The notes under the pieces are model-generated. The model was not told where the DNA came from. It saw only the letters and a program-made list of their open reading frames with translations, and did no database searches. From DASTHG01 sp035491895 (GTDB lineage: Bacteria; Gemmatimonadota; Gemmatimonadetes; Gemmatimonadales; GWC2-71-9): a stretch of 64,000 nt of DNA. Every line of letters begins with the position of its first letter. Within the stretch, counting starts at the first letter, position 1. Of this stretch, positions 25,304-33,415 are shown piece after piece. The DNA lies in NCBI GenBank assembly GCA_035491895.1, contig DATJJY010000156.1:8973-72972 (forward strand). Reading direction: 5' to 3'. The translations under genes were made by a program, and so were the position numbers.

Positions 25304-26923
25304 ATGGCGATCAAGGGCTCGCTGCGGGAGGCCTCGCTCCCGGACGTCTTGCAGCTGCTCGCCCTGGGGCAGAAGACCGGGTGCCTCTCGATCGCCGACC
25401 GGTCGAACTTCGGCTACATCTTTTTCGACCGCGGACGCATCTGCTACGCCTCGATCGTCAACCGCCGCGACCGCCTCGGCGACATCCTCGTCAAGCACGA
25501 GAAGATTACACAGGATCAGCTCGACACCGCCGTCGCGCGCCAGACGCGCGAGCGCGACAAAAAGCTCGGTGAGATCCTGGTCGAGCAGGGCGCGATCTCG
25601 CAGCCCGAGCTGGAGCGCTACATCCGGGTACAGATCGAGGAAGCGGTCTACTTCCTGTTCACCTGGACGCAGGGGACGTTCAACTTCGAGGCCGACGTCC
25701 GGCCCGAGCGGCAGGACTTCCTCGTCTCGATCAACCCGGAATCGTTGCTGCTCGAGGGCGCCCGCCGGGTGGACGAGTGGGGCCTCATCGAGAAGAAAGT
25801 CCCGTCGTTCGACATCATCTTCATCGTCGATCACGAGCGACTCGACATCAGCGAGGCCACGCTCACCGAGACGCAGCAGCGCATCCTGCCGCTGCTCGAC
25901 GGGTCGCGCGACGTCAATCAGGTCGTCGAAGACTCGGGGATGGGCGAGTTCGAGGTCGGCAAGTCGATCTACGGGCTGATCACCGCCGGATTCCTGCATC
26001 GCGCCGGCCGCACGACGTCGGCGGAAACGGGCGCGGCCACCGATGCCCGGGTCGAAGAGCACCGCAACCTCGGCGTGGCGTTCTACAAGACAGGAATGCT
26101 GGACGAGGCGGCGCGGGAGTTCCGCCGCGTCGCCGAGCTGCGCACCGGGGACGCCTACGCCCTCTTTTTCCTCGGTCTCGTCGCCCTGAAGCAGGCCCGT
26201 TGGCGCGAGGCGATGGAATCGCTGCGCAGCGCGGCGGAGAAGGGCGGCAATCGTCCCGCCGTGCTGCACAACCTCGGGTTCGCCTACGAGCAGCTGGGCC
26301 GCCTCGACGAAGCCGAGGCGTCGTGCGCCGAAGCCGCTTCGCGCGCCCGCAACGACCCCCGCATCTACCTCGGGTGGGGAATCGTGGCCCTGAAGCGCGG
26401 CGATCACGCCGGGGCGAGCGGCCGGCTCGACCGCGCCAAGGAGCTGTACGGCACGCATCAGCCGCCGGCGATCTGGTACTGGGCACGGGCGCTCGCCGCC
26501 GGGCTCGGCTCGGATTTCGAGACCGCCGAGCAGATCGGGGGCATGGGGATCGCCGCGTATCCCGCGAATGCCGTGCTGCGCAACAATCTCGCCGTGCTGC
26601 GCGAGCTGTCCGGGGACCTGCGCGGCGCCGAGGAGCTGGTGCGCATGGCGATCCGCGACGAGCCCTCGCAACCGCAGCTGTCCAAGAACCTCGGCGACCT
26701 GGCCTATCGCGCCTCGCGTTACGACGAGGCGTGGGCGGCGTATCGCCGCGCCATCGAGCTCGCTCCCGATCTCGGCGACGACGTCTACTTCAAGCTCGGC
26801 AACATCGCCTACAAGCGGAACGATCGCGATCTGGCGGCGCAGCTGTGGCGTCGCGCGCTCGAGCTGAACCCGCACCACGAGCTCGCGAAAACCAACCTGG
26901 AGACTCTGAGCACCCTGCAGTGA
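25304..26923 (+). CDS. PATAN (DUF4388)-TPR protein, copy 2
   Basis: A 539-residue paralogue of the product at 19891. The PATAN/DUF4388 domain comes first ('GSLREASLPDVLQLLALGQKTGCLSI', 'GYIFFDRGRICYASI', 'RLGDILVKHEKITQDQLD', 'LGEILVEQGAISQPELERYI', 'GTFNFEADVRP'). A winged-helix-like part follows ('QRILPLLDGSRDVNQVVEDSG', 'IYGLITAGFLHRAG'), and then about eight TPRs from residue ~250 to the end. The start ATG immediately follows the TAG of the tandem ATPase gene. Presence of two PATAN-TPR proteins around the roadblock/GTPase/ATPase genes suggests paired scaffolds (inference). Confidence 0.88.
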   Translation: MAIKGSLREASLPDVLQLLALGQKTGCLSIADRSNFGYIFFDRGRICYASIVNRRDRLGDILVKHEKITQDQLDTAVARQTRERDKKLGEILVEQGAISQPELERYIRVQIEEAVYFLFTWTQGTFNFEADVRPERQDFLVSINPESLLLEGARRVDEWGLIEKKVPSFDIIFIVDHERLDISEATLTETQQRILPLLDGSRDVNQVVEDSGMGEFEVGKSIYGLITAGFLHRAGRTTSAETGAATDARVEEHRNLGVAFYKTGMLDEAAREFRRVAELRTGDAYALFFLGLVALKQARWREAMESLRSAAEKGGNRPAVLHNLGFAYEQLGRLDEAEASCAEAASRARNDPRIYLGWGIVALKRGDHAGASGRLDRAKELYGTHQPPAIWYWARALAAGLGSDFETAEQIGGMGIAAYPANAVLRNNLAVLRELSGDLRGAEELVRMAIRDEPSQPQLSKNLGDLAYRASRYDEAWAAYRRAIELAPDLGDDVYFKLGNIAYKRNDRDLAAQLWRRALELNPHHELAKTNLETLSTLQ

Positions 26924-27747
26924 CCGATTCGCCGGAGGAGCGGGCCTTCCGGGCGTTGACCGAGAAGATCACGCAGGCGCGGGGCGTGTCTTGCGACGCC
27001 TACAAGGACCGCTGCCTGAAGCGGCGCATCGCCGTGCGGATGCGGGCGCGCGGCGTCCACAGCTTTACGGACTACAGCCGCCTGCTGGACGCCGACGGGC
27101 ACGAGTACGACCGCCTGCTCGACGCCCTTACCATCAACGTCACCAAGTTCTTCCGGAACGCCGAGACGTGGATCGCGCTCGCACCGTTCCTGGCGGAGCG
27201 CTGGCGGGCGCGGTCCGGCGCCGTCGCGGTGTGGTCGGCGGGGTGCGCGTCCGGGGAAGAGCCCTACACCATCGCGGCCGCCCTCGCCGAGACCGCACGG
27301 ACCACCGGGACGAGCGAGTGGCTGCCGCGCGCGTCCGTCCTGGCCACCGACATCGATCGCGTCAGTCTCGAGCGGTCCACGGCGGCGCGCTATCCCGCCG
27401 GCGCGTTCAGCGAGACGCCGGCGGAGGTGCTGCGCCGCTGGATCGAGCCGCCCGCCGCGGACGGCACGCGCGCGCCCGTGGATGCGGTGCGGTCGCTGGT
27501 GAAGATCCAGCGCCATGATCTGACCACCGCCCGGTCCCCCGGCGGGCCGTTCGATCTCGTCGTCTGCCGCAACGTCGTGATCTACTTCGACCGCGAGACG
27601 CAGGAACGCCTGTTCCAGCTGTTCGCCACGACACTGCGTCCCGAAGGCCTGTTGCTGCTCGGCAAGGTGGAAACGCTGCTCGGGCCGGCGCGTGAGATGC
27701 TGCGCATGGAAAACCCCCGCGAGCGAATTTATCGGAGGCCGGCGTGA
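26920..27747 (+). CDS. cheR: Chemoreceptor methyltransferase CheR
   Basis: A 275-residue CheR that transfers methyl groups from S-adenosylmethionine to receptor glutamates. The helical N-terminal domain ('YKDRCLKRRIAVRMRARGV', 'LLDALTINVTKFFRN') is followed by the SAM-binding domain with 'VWSAGCASGEEPYTIA' (motif I), 'SVLATDID' (motif II), 'FDLVVCRNVVIYFDR' and 'LLLLGKVETL'. All recognised residues are present. Because no chemoreceptor is encoded in the window, its substrates must lie elsewhere or be non-canonical. GTG start overlaps the preceding stop (GTGA). Confidence 0.95.
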   Translation: MTDSPEERAFRALTEKITQARGVSCDAYKDRCLKRRIAVRMRARGVHSFTDYSRLLDADGHEYDRLLDALTINVTKFFRNAETWIALAPFLAERWRARSGAVAVWSAGCASGEEPYTIAAALAETARTTGTSEWLPRASVLATDIDRVSLERSTAARYPAGAFSETPAEVLRRWIEPPAADGTRAPVDAVRSLVKIQRHDLTTARSPGGPFDLVVCRNVVIYFDRETQERLFQLFATTLRPEGLLLLGKVETLLGPAREMLRMENPRERIYRRPA

Positions 27748-28241
27748 CCGCGGCCACCGCGTCGACCGAGCGGTATGTACGCGTCGCCGAATGGGCGTTG
27801 GAGCGGCAGGCGGTCATCGTCACGCTGGGCCTCGGGTCGTGCGTCGCCATCATGCTGCACGATCCCGAGGCGTGCATCGGAGCGATGGCGCACGTGCTGT
27901 TGCCGTCGCACAGCCTCGCTCGCGATCAGAGCAATCCCGCCAAATTCCCCGAAACGGCGGTACCGTTTCTCGTGCAGCGCATGCTGGCGGCCGGGGCGAA
28001 CCGGCACCGGCTGGTCGCGAAGCTCGCCGGCGGGGCCAGTATGTTCGCGCAGCTGATGACGCCGGGAACGGTGCAGATGGGCGAGCGCAACATCGCCGCC
28101 TCGCGCGCCGCGCTGCGCGAAGCGGCCATTCCGATCATCGGCGAGGCGGTGGGCGGCGAGCGCGGGCGCTCGGTGCGCTTCTGGCCGCAGAACGGGCGCG
28201 TCGAGACGCGCACGGTGGGAGGCGAAGACGTCCTCATCTGA
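27744..28241 (+). CDS. cheD: Chemoreceptor glutamine deamidase CheD
   Basis: A 165-residue CheD, which deamidates receptor glutamines and, in Bacillus-type systems, binds CheC to tune CheY-P dephosphorylation. The papain-like catalytic Cys is in 'LGLGSCVAIMLHD', the His in 'GAMAHVLLPS', and the third residue region is 'AKLAGGASMF'. 'KFPETAVPFLVQRML' is the family's 'KYxDxAIxxLL' segment. The GTG start overlaps cheR by 4 bases. Its presence with a two-site CheC (16570) fits a CheC-CheD adaptation branch. Confidence 0.95.
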   Translation: MTAATASTERYVRVAEWALERQAVIVTLGLGSCVAIMLHDPEACIGAMAHVLLPSHSLARDQSNPAKFPETAVPFLVQRMLAAGANRHRLVAKLAGGASMFAQLMTPGTVQMGERNIAASRAALREAAIPIIGEAVGGERGRSVRFWPQNGRVETRTVGGEDVLI

Positions 28242-28254
28242 GCGGCGGCCCACG

Positions 28255-29322
28255 GTGCTGATCGTCGACGACAGCGCGTTGATGCGGCGCGTGCTGTCCG
28301 ACGTACTGGGTGGCGAGCGCGGCGATGGACCGTTCCGCGTCGTCGGATGGGCGCGCGACGGGTTCGACGCGGTGCGCAAGGTGCACCAGCTGGAGCCCGA
28401 GCTGGTGACCATGGATCTCGAGATGCCGGAGCTCGATGGGCTGGGCGCGATCGGGTACATCATGTCGGAGACGCCGCGACCGATCGTCGTCATCAGCGCC
28501 CACGCCGGCCCCGGTACCGAGGCGGCGATCCGGGCGCTGGAGCTCGGAGCGGTGGAGATCGTCGCCAAGCCGGTCGATGGGAGCCGCGACGCGCTGCTCG
28601 CCCTGGCGCCGCGCCTCATCGCGGCAGCCCGGGCGGCGTTGGCCGCCGACGTCTCACGGCTGTCGGTGCTGGCGCGACCGCCGACCCCGGCGCCGCGCGC
28701 GCCGGCGTTGGAGCTGGGACGGCGCGCCCAGCTGGCGCTCGCGATCGCGGCGTCGACCGGTGGGCCGCGCGCGCTGGCGGAGGTGATCCCGCGGCTGCGC
28801 ACCGGGCTGCACACGGCGGTGCTCGTCGTCCAGCACATGCCGCCGCGCTTCACGCGCAGCCTCGCGGAGCGCCTCAGCAGCATGAGTGCGCTGCGCGTCG
28901 TGGAAGCGGACGCGGGGACGCCGCTCGTCGCCGATACGGCGTATGTGGCGCCGGGCGATTATCATATGCGGGTGGTGGCGGCCGAAGATGGACCGGTGAT
29001 CTCGCTGGACCAGGGCCCGCCGGTGTGGGGCGTCCGACCCGCGGCCGATCCATTGTTCCGCTCCGTCGCCGAGCTGTTCGGCCCGCGCGCCGTCGGCGTC
29101 GTGTTGACGGGAATGGGGCGGGACGGCGCCGATGGGTTGCGCGCCATCCATGACGCCGGAGGCGGCGGTCTCGCGCAGGACAAAGACAGCGCGGTGATCG
29201 CCGGGATGCCGTCGGCGGCCGTTCAGGCGGGCGGGGTCGATGCCGTGGTTCCGCTCGTGCAGATCGCCGAACGGGCGGGCGTCGAGCTGGTGCGGCGCGG
29301 CGCGATGCCGGCGGTGCGATGA
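28255..29322 (+). CDS. cheB: Chemotaxis methylesterase CheB
   Basis: A 355-residue CheB. The receiver domain has D5-D6 and phospho-acceptor D54 in 'VTMDLEMPELDG'. The C-terminal methylesterase domain starts near residue 155 with the catalytic Ser in 'AIAASTGGPRAL', His in 'VQHMPPRFT' and Asp in 'LTGMGRDGADGL'. It removes methyl groups (and deamidates) on chemoreceptors when phosphorylated by CheA. The start GTG 28255 gives 'MLIVDDSALMRR'. No better in-frame start exists between it and the cheD stop, so the N-terminus looks very short but workable. Confidence 0.95.
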   Translation: MLIVDDSALMRRVLSDVLGGERGDGPFRVVGWARDGFDAVRKVHQLEPELVTMDLEMPELDGLGAIGYIMSETPRPIVVISAHAGPGTEAAIRALELGAVEIVAKPVDGSRDALLALAPRLIAAARAALAADVSRLSVLARPPTPAPRAPALELGRRAQLALAIAASTGGPRALAEVIPRLRTGLHTAVLVVQHMPPRFTRSLAERLSSMSALRVVEADAGTPLVADTAYVAPGDYHMRVVAAEDGPVISLDQGPPVWGVRPAADPLFRSVAELFGPRAVGVVLTGMGRDGADGLRAIHDAGGGGLAQDKDSAVIAGMPSAAVQAGGVDAVVPLVQIAERAGVELVRRGAMPAVR

Positions 29323-29726
29323 GCCTCGGCTTCCTGCTGGTGCGGGCGGAGCGGCGCGCGTACGGGCTGCCGCTCGAGCACGTCGTCGAGGTGGCGGATC
29401 TCGCCGAGGTGATGGACGTGCCCCGCGCGGACCCGTCGGTGCGGGGCCTGACGCCGCTGCGGGGGAAGCTCGTGCCGCTGGTGCATCTGGGAGCGTTCCT
29501 CGGTGGGCGCGAGCCTCCGGACCAGCGCGGGCGCGCGGCGGTGCTGGTCGAGCTGGCCGGCCGCTACCTCGCGCTCGAAGTGGATGATGCGGACGAGGTG
29601 ATTCGTGGCGCCTCCCTGCCGCTCCCCGACGGCGAGTCGTTGCCGTGGGCTATCGGCGTGGCGGCGCGCACGTCCGGTCTCGTGCCGATCCTCGATCTCG
29701 ACGCGCTGGGAGAGCGGATCCGATGA
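29319..29726 (+). CDS. CheW-like coupling protein (second copy)
   Basis: A 135-residue CheW-domain protein: 'GFLLVRAERRAYGLPLEHVVEVADL', 'VRGLTPLRGKLVPLVHLGAFLGG' and 'LALEVDDADEVIRG' trace the CheW barrels. It is shorter and more divergent than the third copy and may bind a different partner. ATG overlaps the cheB stop by 4 bases. Confidence 0.85.
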   Translation: MSLGFLLVRAERRAYGLPLEHVVEVADLAEVMDVPRADPSVRGLTPLRGKLVPLVHLGAFLGGREPPDQRGRAAVLVELAGRYLALEVDDADEVIRGASLPLPDGESLPWAIGVAARTSGLVPILDLDALGERIR

Positions 29727-30208
29727 CGACGGCGACGACGGGCGACGACGTTCAGCTCGTCACCTTCCGGGTGGCGGGGCAGGAGTTTGCGTTCAACATC
29801 TTCCAGGTCGAGCGCATCCTGCGCTACGAGGCGCCCGCCAAGCTCCCCAAGGCGCCGGAGTTCCTGGAAGGGGTACTCCAGTATCAGGGCGACCCGGTGC
29901 CGGTGATCGATCTGCGCAAGCGGCTCGGGGTCGCCGCGCCGCTGAAGGACGAGACGCGGACGATCGTGCTCGATTGGGAATCGTCCCGGATCGGCGTCGT
30001 CGTGGATGCGGTGACCGAGGTGCTGCAGGTCGCGGCCGCCGACGTCAGCCAGCCGCCGGCGATCGTGAAAGGGCTGGCTGCCGAGTACATCAACGGCCTG
30101 GTCGGGCGGGAGGGCCGAACCATCATCGTACTGAATACGGGGAAGCTCCTGGCCTCGAAGGAAAAGCTCGCGCTGGCGACCGCGCTGGCGGAAACGGCCG
30201 GCGCGTGA
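29723..30208 (+). CDS. cheW: CheW coupling protein (third copy, most canonical)
   Basis: A 161-residue CheW with the classical wording: 'QLVTFRVAGQEFAFNIFQVERILRY', 'LPKAPEFLEGVLQYQGDPVPVIDLRKRLG' and 'RIGVVVDAVTEVLQV'. It is the best candidate for the adapter that couples receptors to the CheA at 14593. ATG 29723 overlaps the previous stop by 4 bases. Three CheW homologues in one operon (with 13772 and 29319) suggest more than one signalling array or receptor class. Confidence 0.93.
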   Translation: MTTATTGDDVQLVTFRVAGQEFAFNIFQVERILRYEAPAKLPKAPEFLEGVLQYQGDPVPVIDLRKRLGVAAPLKDETRTIVLDWESSRIGVVVDAVTEVLQVAAADVSQPPAIVKGLAAEYINGLVGREGRTIIVLNTGKLLASKEKLALATALAETAGA

Positions 30209-31074
30209 GTCGCGAGTCTCCCGCCGTCGCGCTGCGCGCCGAATACGACGGCATCGTGCAGCGTCTCGACACCGCCGGCAACCAGGCGGAGCGCGACGCC
30301 GTCAAGCGGGACATCATCGCGTTCTTCAAGCAGGTCGACGGCCTGCTCGCCGAGCTGGGGACGCTGAAGGAGGACATCCGCGTCCTCGTCGACAAGTACA
30401 AACAGCTGCAGGCGGCGTCGAGCTCCGAGGCAGCGGCGCCGGAATTCACCGGCATCCGGCCCGCCGTCAAAGCCGACCACATCGGGGCCTCTACGTACAT
30501 CGAGAAGGGCTGGAGCTTGATCTCGCTCGGCGATCACGATGGTGCGATCGCCGCCCTCGAGAAGGCGCTGCAGCTCTCCCCCGGCGAGACGCAGGCGGAA
30601 TCGCTGCTCGGCTGGGCGCAGATGCTCCACGGCGACTACGACGATGCGCTCTCGACCTTCCAGAAGGTCCTCATGAAGGAGCCGGCGAACTCGCTCGCGC
30701 GCATCAACGTCGGCTACATCTGTCTCAAGAAGCGGATCTTCGGCGAAGCGATCGAGCACCTCTCCAAGGCGATCCGGCTCGACAACGACAAGAAGGCCAC
30801 GCTCTACGCCCACTTCTATCTCGGCCTCGTGTACTTGAGCCGCGAGATGTACGAAGACGCGCAGACGTTCTTCCAGAAGACGCTCAACCTGGGGCCCAAC
30901 CTGATCGAGGCCTACTACGAGCTGGGGCGGGCGTACTGGTTCGGCGGCGACAAGGACCGCGCGCGCCGCACCTGGGAAGAAGGCTTCAAGGCGAACAAGT
31001 TCAACCCGTGGGGCAAGCGCTGTCAGATGACGCTCGAAGAAGTGGGCCGGGGAGAAGAGCCGCCGCACCCCTGA
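30205..31074 (+). CDS. Coiled-coil TPR protein closing the che operon
   Basis: A 289-residue soluble protein. Residues ~5-65 form a charged helix pair ('EYDGIVQRLDTAGNQAERDAVKRDIIAFFKQVDGLLAELGTL'-type coiled coil). Residues ~90-275 hold five TPRs ('STYIEKGWSLISLGDHDGAIAALEKALQLSP', 'AQMLHGDYDDALSTFQKVLMKEP', and so on), ending with 'FKANKFNPWGKRCQMTLEEV'. No signal peptide. The GTG overlaps the cheW stop. It is the last gene before the promoter at 31089 and is therefore probably the operon's end. Role unknown; scaffold is an inference. Confidence 0.82.
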   Translation: MSRESPAVALRAEYDGIVQRLDTAGNQAERDAVKRDIIAFFKQVDGLLAELGTLKEDIRVLVDKYKQLQAASSSEAAAPEFTGIRPAVKADHIGASTYIEKGWSLISLGDHDGAIAALEKALQLSPGETQAESLLGWAQMLHGDYDDALSTFQKVLMKEPANSLARINVGYICLKKRIFGEAIEHLSKAIRLDNDKKATLYAHFYLGLVYLSREMYEDAQTFFQKTLNLGPNLIEAYYELGRAYWFGGDKDRARRTWEEGFKANKFNPWGKRCQMTLEEVGRGEEPPHP

Positions 31075-31088
31075 CCGACACTAACTCC

Positions 31089-31117
31089 TTGACGGTGTTC
31101 GCATTACGGGGTAAAAT
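31089..31117 (+). promoter_or_regulatory. Promoter of the mini membrane protein/tRNA-Val unit, leaderless geometry
   Basis: TTGACG (31089-31094), exactly 17 bases, TAAAAT (31112-31117), then 9 bases to the ATG at 31127. The -35 matches consensus at five positions. The short distance predicts an mRNA starting within about 3 bases of the start codon. It lies in the 52-base gap after the che operon. Confidence 0.65.
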
Positions 31118-31126
31118 CCGGGCTTC

Positions 31127-31312
31127 ATGTCAGAGCCAACACTCGCCCGCTCCCGCCTGCGGTATGGGCCGCGCAATTTCGCTTTGCTGGGCGCCGCCCT
31201 GGTGAGCGTCGTCGTCGGCTACGTGCTGCTCGCCGGTGGCTCGACTGTTGCAGCGCCGGTCTTGCTGGTCTTGGGGTATTGCGTGTTTTTCCCGGTCGGT
31301 CTGGCCCTCTAA
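31127..31312 (+). CDS. Small two-helix membrane protein (DUF3098-like)
   Basis: A 61-residue protein. After a basic N-terminus ('LARSRLRYGPRNFALLG') come two hydrophobic helices, about residues 17-36 and 40-58, joined by a short Gly-rich turn. The wording 'PRNFALLGAALVSVVVGYVLL' and 'APVLLVLGYCVFFPVGLAL' resembles the short DUF3098-type proteins that are often encoded beside tRNA genes in several phyla. Function unknown. The gene ends 14 bases before tRNA-Val and probably shares its transcript. The recognisable promoter supports that it is a real gene despite its size. Confidence 0.75.
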   Translation: MSEPTLARSRLRYGPRNFALLGAALVSVVVGYVLLAGGSTVAAPVLLVLGYCVFFPVGLAL

Positions 31313-31326
31313 CGTCTCGCGTGAAC

Positions 31327-31401
31327 GGGCGAATAGCTCAGTTGGTTCAGAGCGCCTGCCTTACACGCAGGAAGTCGGGGGTTCGAATCCCTCTTCGCCC
31401 A
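31327..31401 (+). tRNA. tRNA-Val (anticodon TAC)
   Basis: A complete 75-base cloverleaf: acceptor GGGCGAA/TTCGCCC, D-stem GCTC/GAGC, anticodon stem CCTGC/GCAGG with loop CTTACAC (anticodon TAC, reads GUA), T-loop TTCGAAT, discriminator A. The 3' CCA is not encoded (next bases CTGG). It lies directly behind the mini membrane gene without an own promoter that I can see, and no terminator follows before the TPR gene. Confidence 0.97.
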
Positions 31402-31436
31402 CTGGGGTAAGATTGCACACACGGAGGAATGAAAGC

Positions 31437-33260
31437 GTGAGAGTGCTTCGCGTACTGGCCGTTCTCACGGCTGGCGCCGCCGGGAGTCTTGCGGCCCAGC
31501 TCGCGGCTCCGCAACCGACGGAGAAGCTGCTGATTCTGCCCTTGAGCGTCACGACGCCGGCGGATTCGGCGGCGAGCATCGCCACGACGGACGCCGCGCG
31601 GGCGCGACTCATTTCGCTCGCGCGCTACAAGGTCAACGTCATTCCGAAGCAGAAGATCTGCGAGGTGCTGGCGCAGTCCGGTTTCGGGTGTGACGTCCTG
31701 ATCACCGCCCAGCAGGCGGAACAGCTCGCGAAGGCGCTCGGCATCAATTCGTGGACGTCCGGCCTGCTCACGCATTCCGGAAACGTGTACGTCGCGAAGT
31801 TCCATATCACCTCCGGTGCGTCCGGGTTCGCCTCTACGTTCACGATCAACGGCGGGGCGACCCCCGCAGCGCTCGGCGAGGCAATCGCCCAGCGGCTCGT
31901 GAACATCGTCAAAGCCGCGGAGTTCGCCCGCAGCTGCAACGACCAACGCAGTCACAACGCACTCGATCGGGCCCTCGCAGAAGCGCGCAAGGCGTTTACG
32001 ATCGAGCCGAACCTCGCGGAAGCGTGGACCTGCATCGCCTCGGTGCACGAGGTGAAGCGCTCCCCGGCCGACAGCATGGTTCATGCATACCAGGGCGCAT
32101 TGAAGGGCGATTCGGCCAACTCCGGAGTGTGGAGTCGACTGGCGAACCTGCAGATGGCGAAGGGAGATACTGACGGCTCTCTCGGCACGTACGCACTAGA
32201 ATTGCAGCAGAACCCGGCCGACAAGAGCCTGCGCCTTGCGCTCGCCAATCAGCAGCTGCAGCGCAAGCACTACGCCGAGGCAATGAGCCTCGTGGCTGAC
32301 GGGCTCAAGCTCGCGCCCGCCGACCAGCAATTGACCGATACGCGCAAACGGATCGCCCTGGACGGTGCGGCGAACGCGACCGATCCGGCGGTGCTGAAGG
32401 CGATGTCCGAAACCCTGCTGGCGTTCATGCGTCAGGAGGCGGACGCCGACACGACCAAGCTCGCCGACACGAACAACCTCAAGCTGGCGATCGGAACGGC
32501 CCAGAAGGTCAGCGATACCGCTGCGTACGTCTGGTGGGCTCGGCAAGCTGTCCGTCACTACCCGACGTCTATTCCGTTCATGAAGCAGCTGGCTGGCGCC
32601 TATCTGCTCGCCGGACCAATGGATTCGGCCATGGCCTATTACCGGAAGGCACTGGCCGGGAACCCGAACGACGTGCAGACGAGCCTCTTGATAGCGAAGA
32701 CGATCGTCGACAACGCGGTCTGGGACACGACGAAGTCAGGGCCGTGCCAGCGCAACAAGGACACAGTGTGCCTGCGGCGCCTGCGTGAGCCGTTCGCCGC
32801 GAAGATCAATCCCGCGCGACAGTATCTCACAGTCGGCTATGCCGCGGCCGATACCGGGCTGCGGCTCACTGCCGATGTCGTGGGGCTGCAGGGTGGATCG
32901 AAACTCGCGCAGGCCGGTGCCTACGACGACGCACTGGGGTGGCTCGATCAGCTGTTGGCAAACCTGGGGCCTGCGACGGGGGATACGACCGGTGCGAAGC
33001 ATCAGATTCGTACCCAGGCGAGCTTCTGGTTCGGGATCTCGACCGCGCTCTCGCTGGGCGGTCCCTACGGGATCATGGTCAAGGAAAAGAGCTGCGATCA
33101 GGCGAAGACGATCAACGATCGGATCAACCGCGGGATTCAGTCGATCGATTTCGGCGGACGGGTCGCGCCCAGCGTCGCCATACAAATGAGAGGCATCCTG
33201 AATCAGTACGCGGCGAACATGCCGAAGGTGAAGCAGGCATTCCACTGCAAGAATTTCTGA
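31437..33260 (+). CDS. Secreted TPR-repeat protein
   Basis: A 607-residue protein with an N-terminal signal peptide ('RVLRVLAVLTAGAAGSLAAQ', cleavage likely after the Ala-Ala pair). Residues ~20-160 form a mixed domain ('KLLILPLSVTTPADSAAS', 'QKICEVLAQSGFGCDVLI', 'LAKALGINSWTSGLL') reminiscent of TolB-N-like or FlgO/DUF-type nucleating domains. From ~165 to ~470 run TPR-like repeats, and the C-terminal part has Cys residues ('GPCQRNKDTVCLRRL', 'KEKSCDQAK') that may pair in the periplasm. Start GTG 31437 is 9 bases after GGAGG (31423-31427). An ATG at 31429 is closed after three codons. Likely periplasmic; role unknown. Confidence 0.8.
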   Translation: MRVLRVLAVLTAGAAGSLAAQLAAPQPTEKLLILPLSVTTPADSAASIATTDAARARLISLARYKVNVIPKQKICEVLAQSGFGCDVLITAQQAEQLAKALGINSWTSGLLTHSGNVYVAKFHITSGASGFASTFTINGGATPAALGEAIAQRLVNIVKAAEFARSCNDQRSHNALDRALAEARKAFTIEPNLAEAWTCIASVHEVKRSPADSMVHAYQGALKGDSANSGVWSRLANLQMAKGDTDGSLGTYALELQQNPADKSLRLALANQQLQRKHYAEAMSLVADGLKLAPADQQLTDTRKRIALDGAANATDPAVLKAMSETLLAFMRQEADADTTKLADTNNLKLAIGTAQKVSDTAAYVWWARQAVRHYPTSIPFMKQLAGAYLLAGPMDSAMAYYRKALAGNPNDVQTSLLIAKTIVDNAVWDTTKSGPCQRNKDTVCLRRLREPFAAKINPARQYLTVGYAAADTGLRLTADVVGLQGGSKLAQAGAYDDALGWLDQLLANLGPATGDTTGAKHQIRTQASFWFGISTALSLGGPYGIMVKEKSCDQAKTINDRINRGIQSIDFGGRVAPSVAIQMRGILNQYAANMPKVKQAFHCKNF

Positions 33261-33264
33261 CGCA

Positions 33265-33293
33265 TTGAGTTGCCCCGGAGGCAGGCATATATT
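33265..33293 (+). promoter_or_regulatory. Promoter of tRNA-Asp
   Basis: TTGAGT (33265-33270), 17 bases, TATATT (33288-33293). The first base of the tRNA is 17 bases after the -10 box, so the primary transcript would carry a leader of about 10 bases. The stretch is clearly AT-richer than its surroundings. Confidence 0.6.
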
Positions 33294-33310
33294 CCGGCGC
33301 TCGCGTTCGT

Positions 33311-33384
33311 GGGGCTGTAGCTCAGCTGGTTAGAGTGCCGGTCTGTCACACCGGAGGTCGCGGGTTCGAGCCCCGTCAGCCCCG
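33311..33384 (+). tRNA. tRNA-Asp (anticodon GTC)
   Basis: A 74-base cloverleaf: acceptor GGGGCTG/CAGCCCC, D-stem GCTC/GAGT, anticodon stem CCGGT/ACCGG with loop CTGTCAC (anticodon GTC), T-stem GCGGG/CCCGT with loop TTCGAGC, discriminator G. The terminal CCA is not encoded. It is driven by the promoter at 33265 and followed 32 bases later by a strong hairpin terminator. Confidence 0.97.
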
Positions 33385-33415
33385 CCTGAACCCCGACCCG
33401 GGGAGCCTGAATCTG

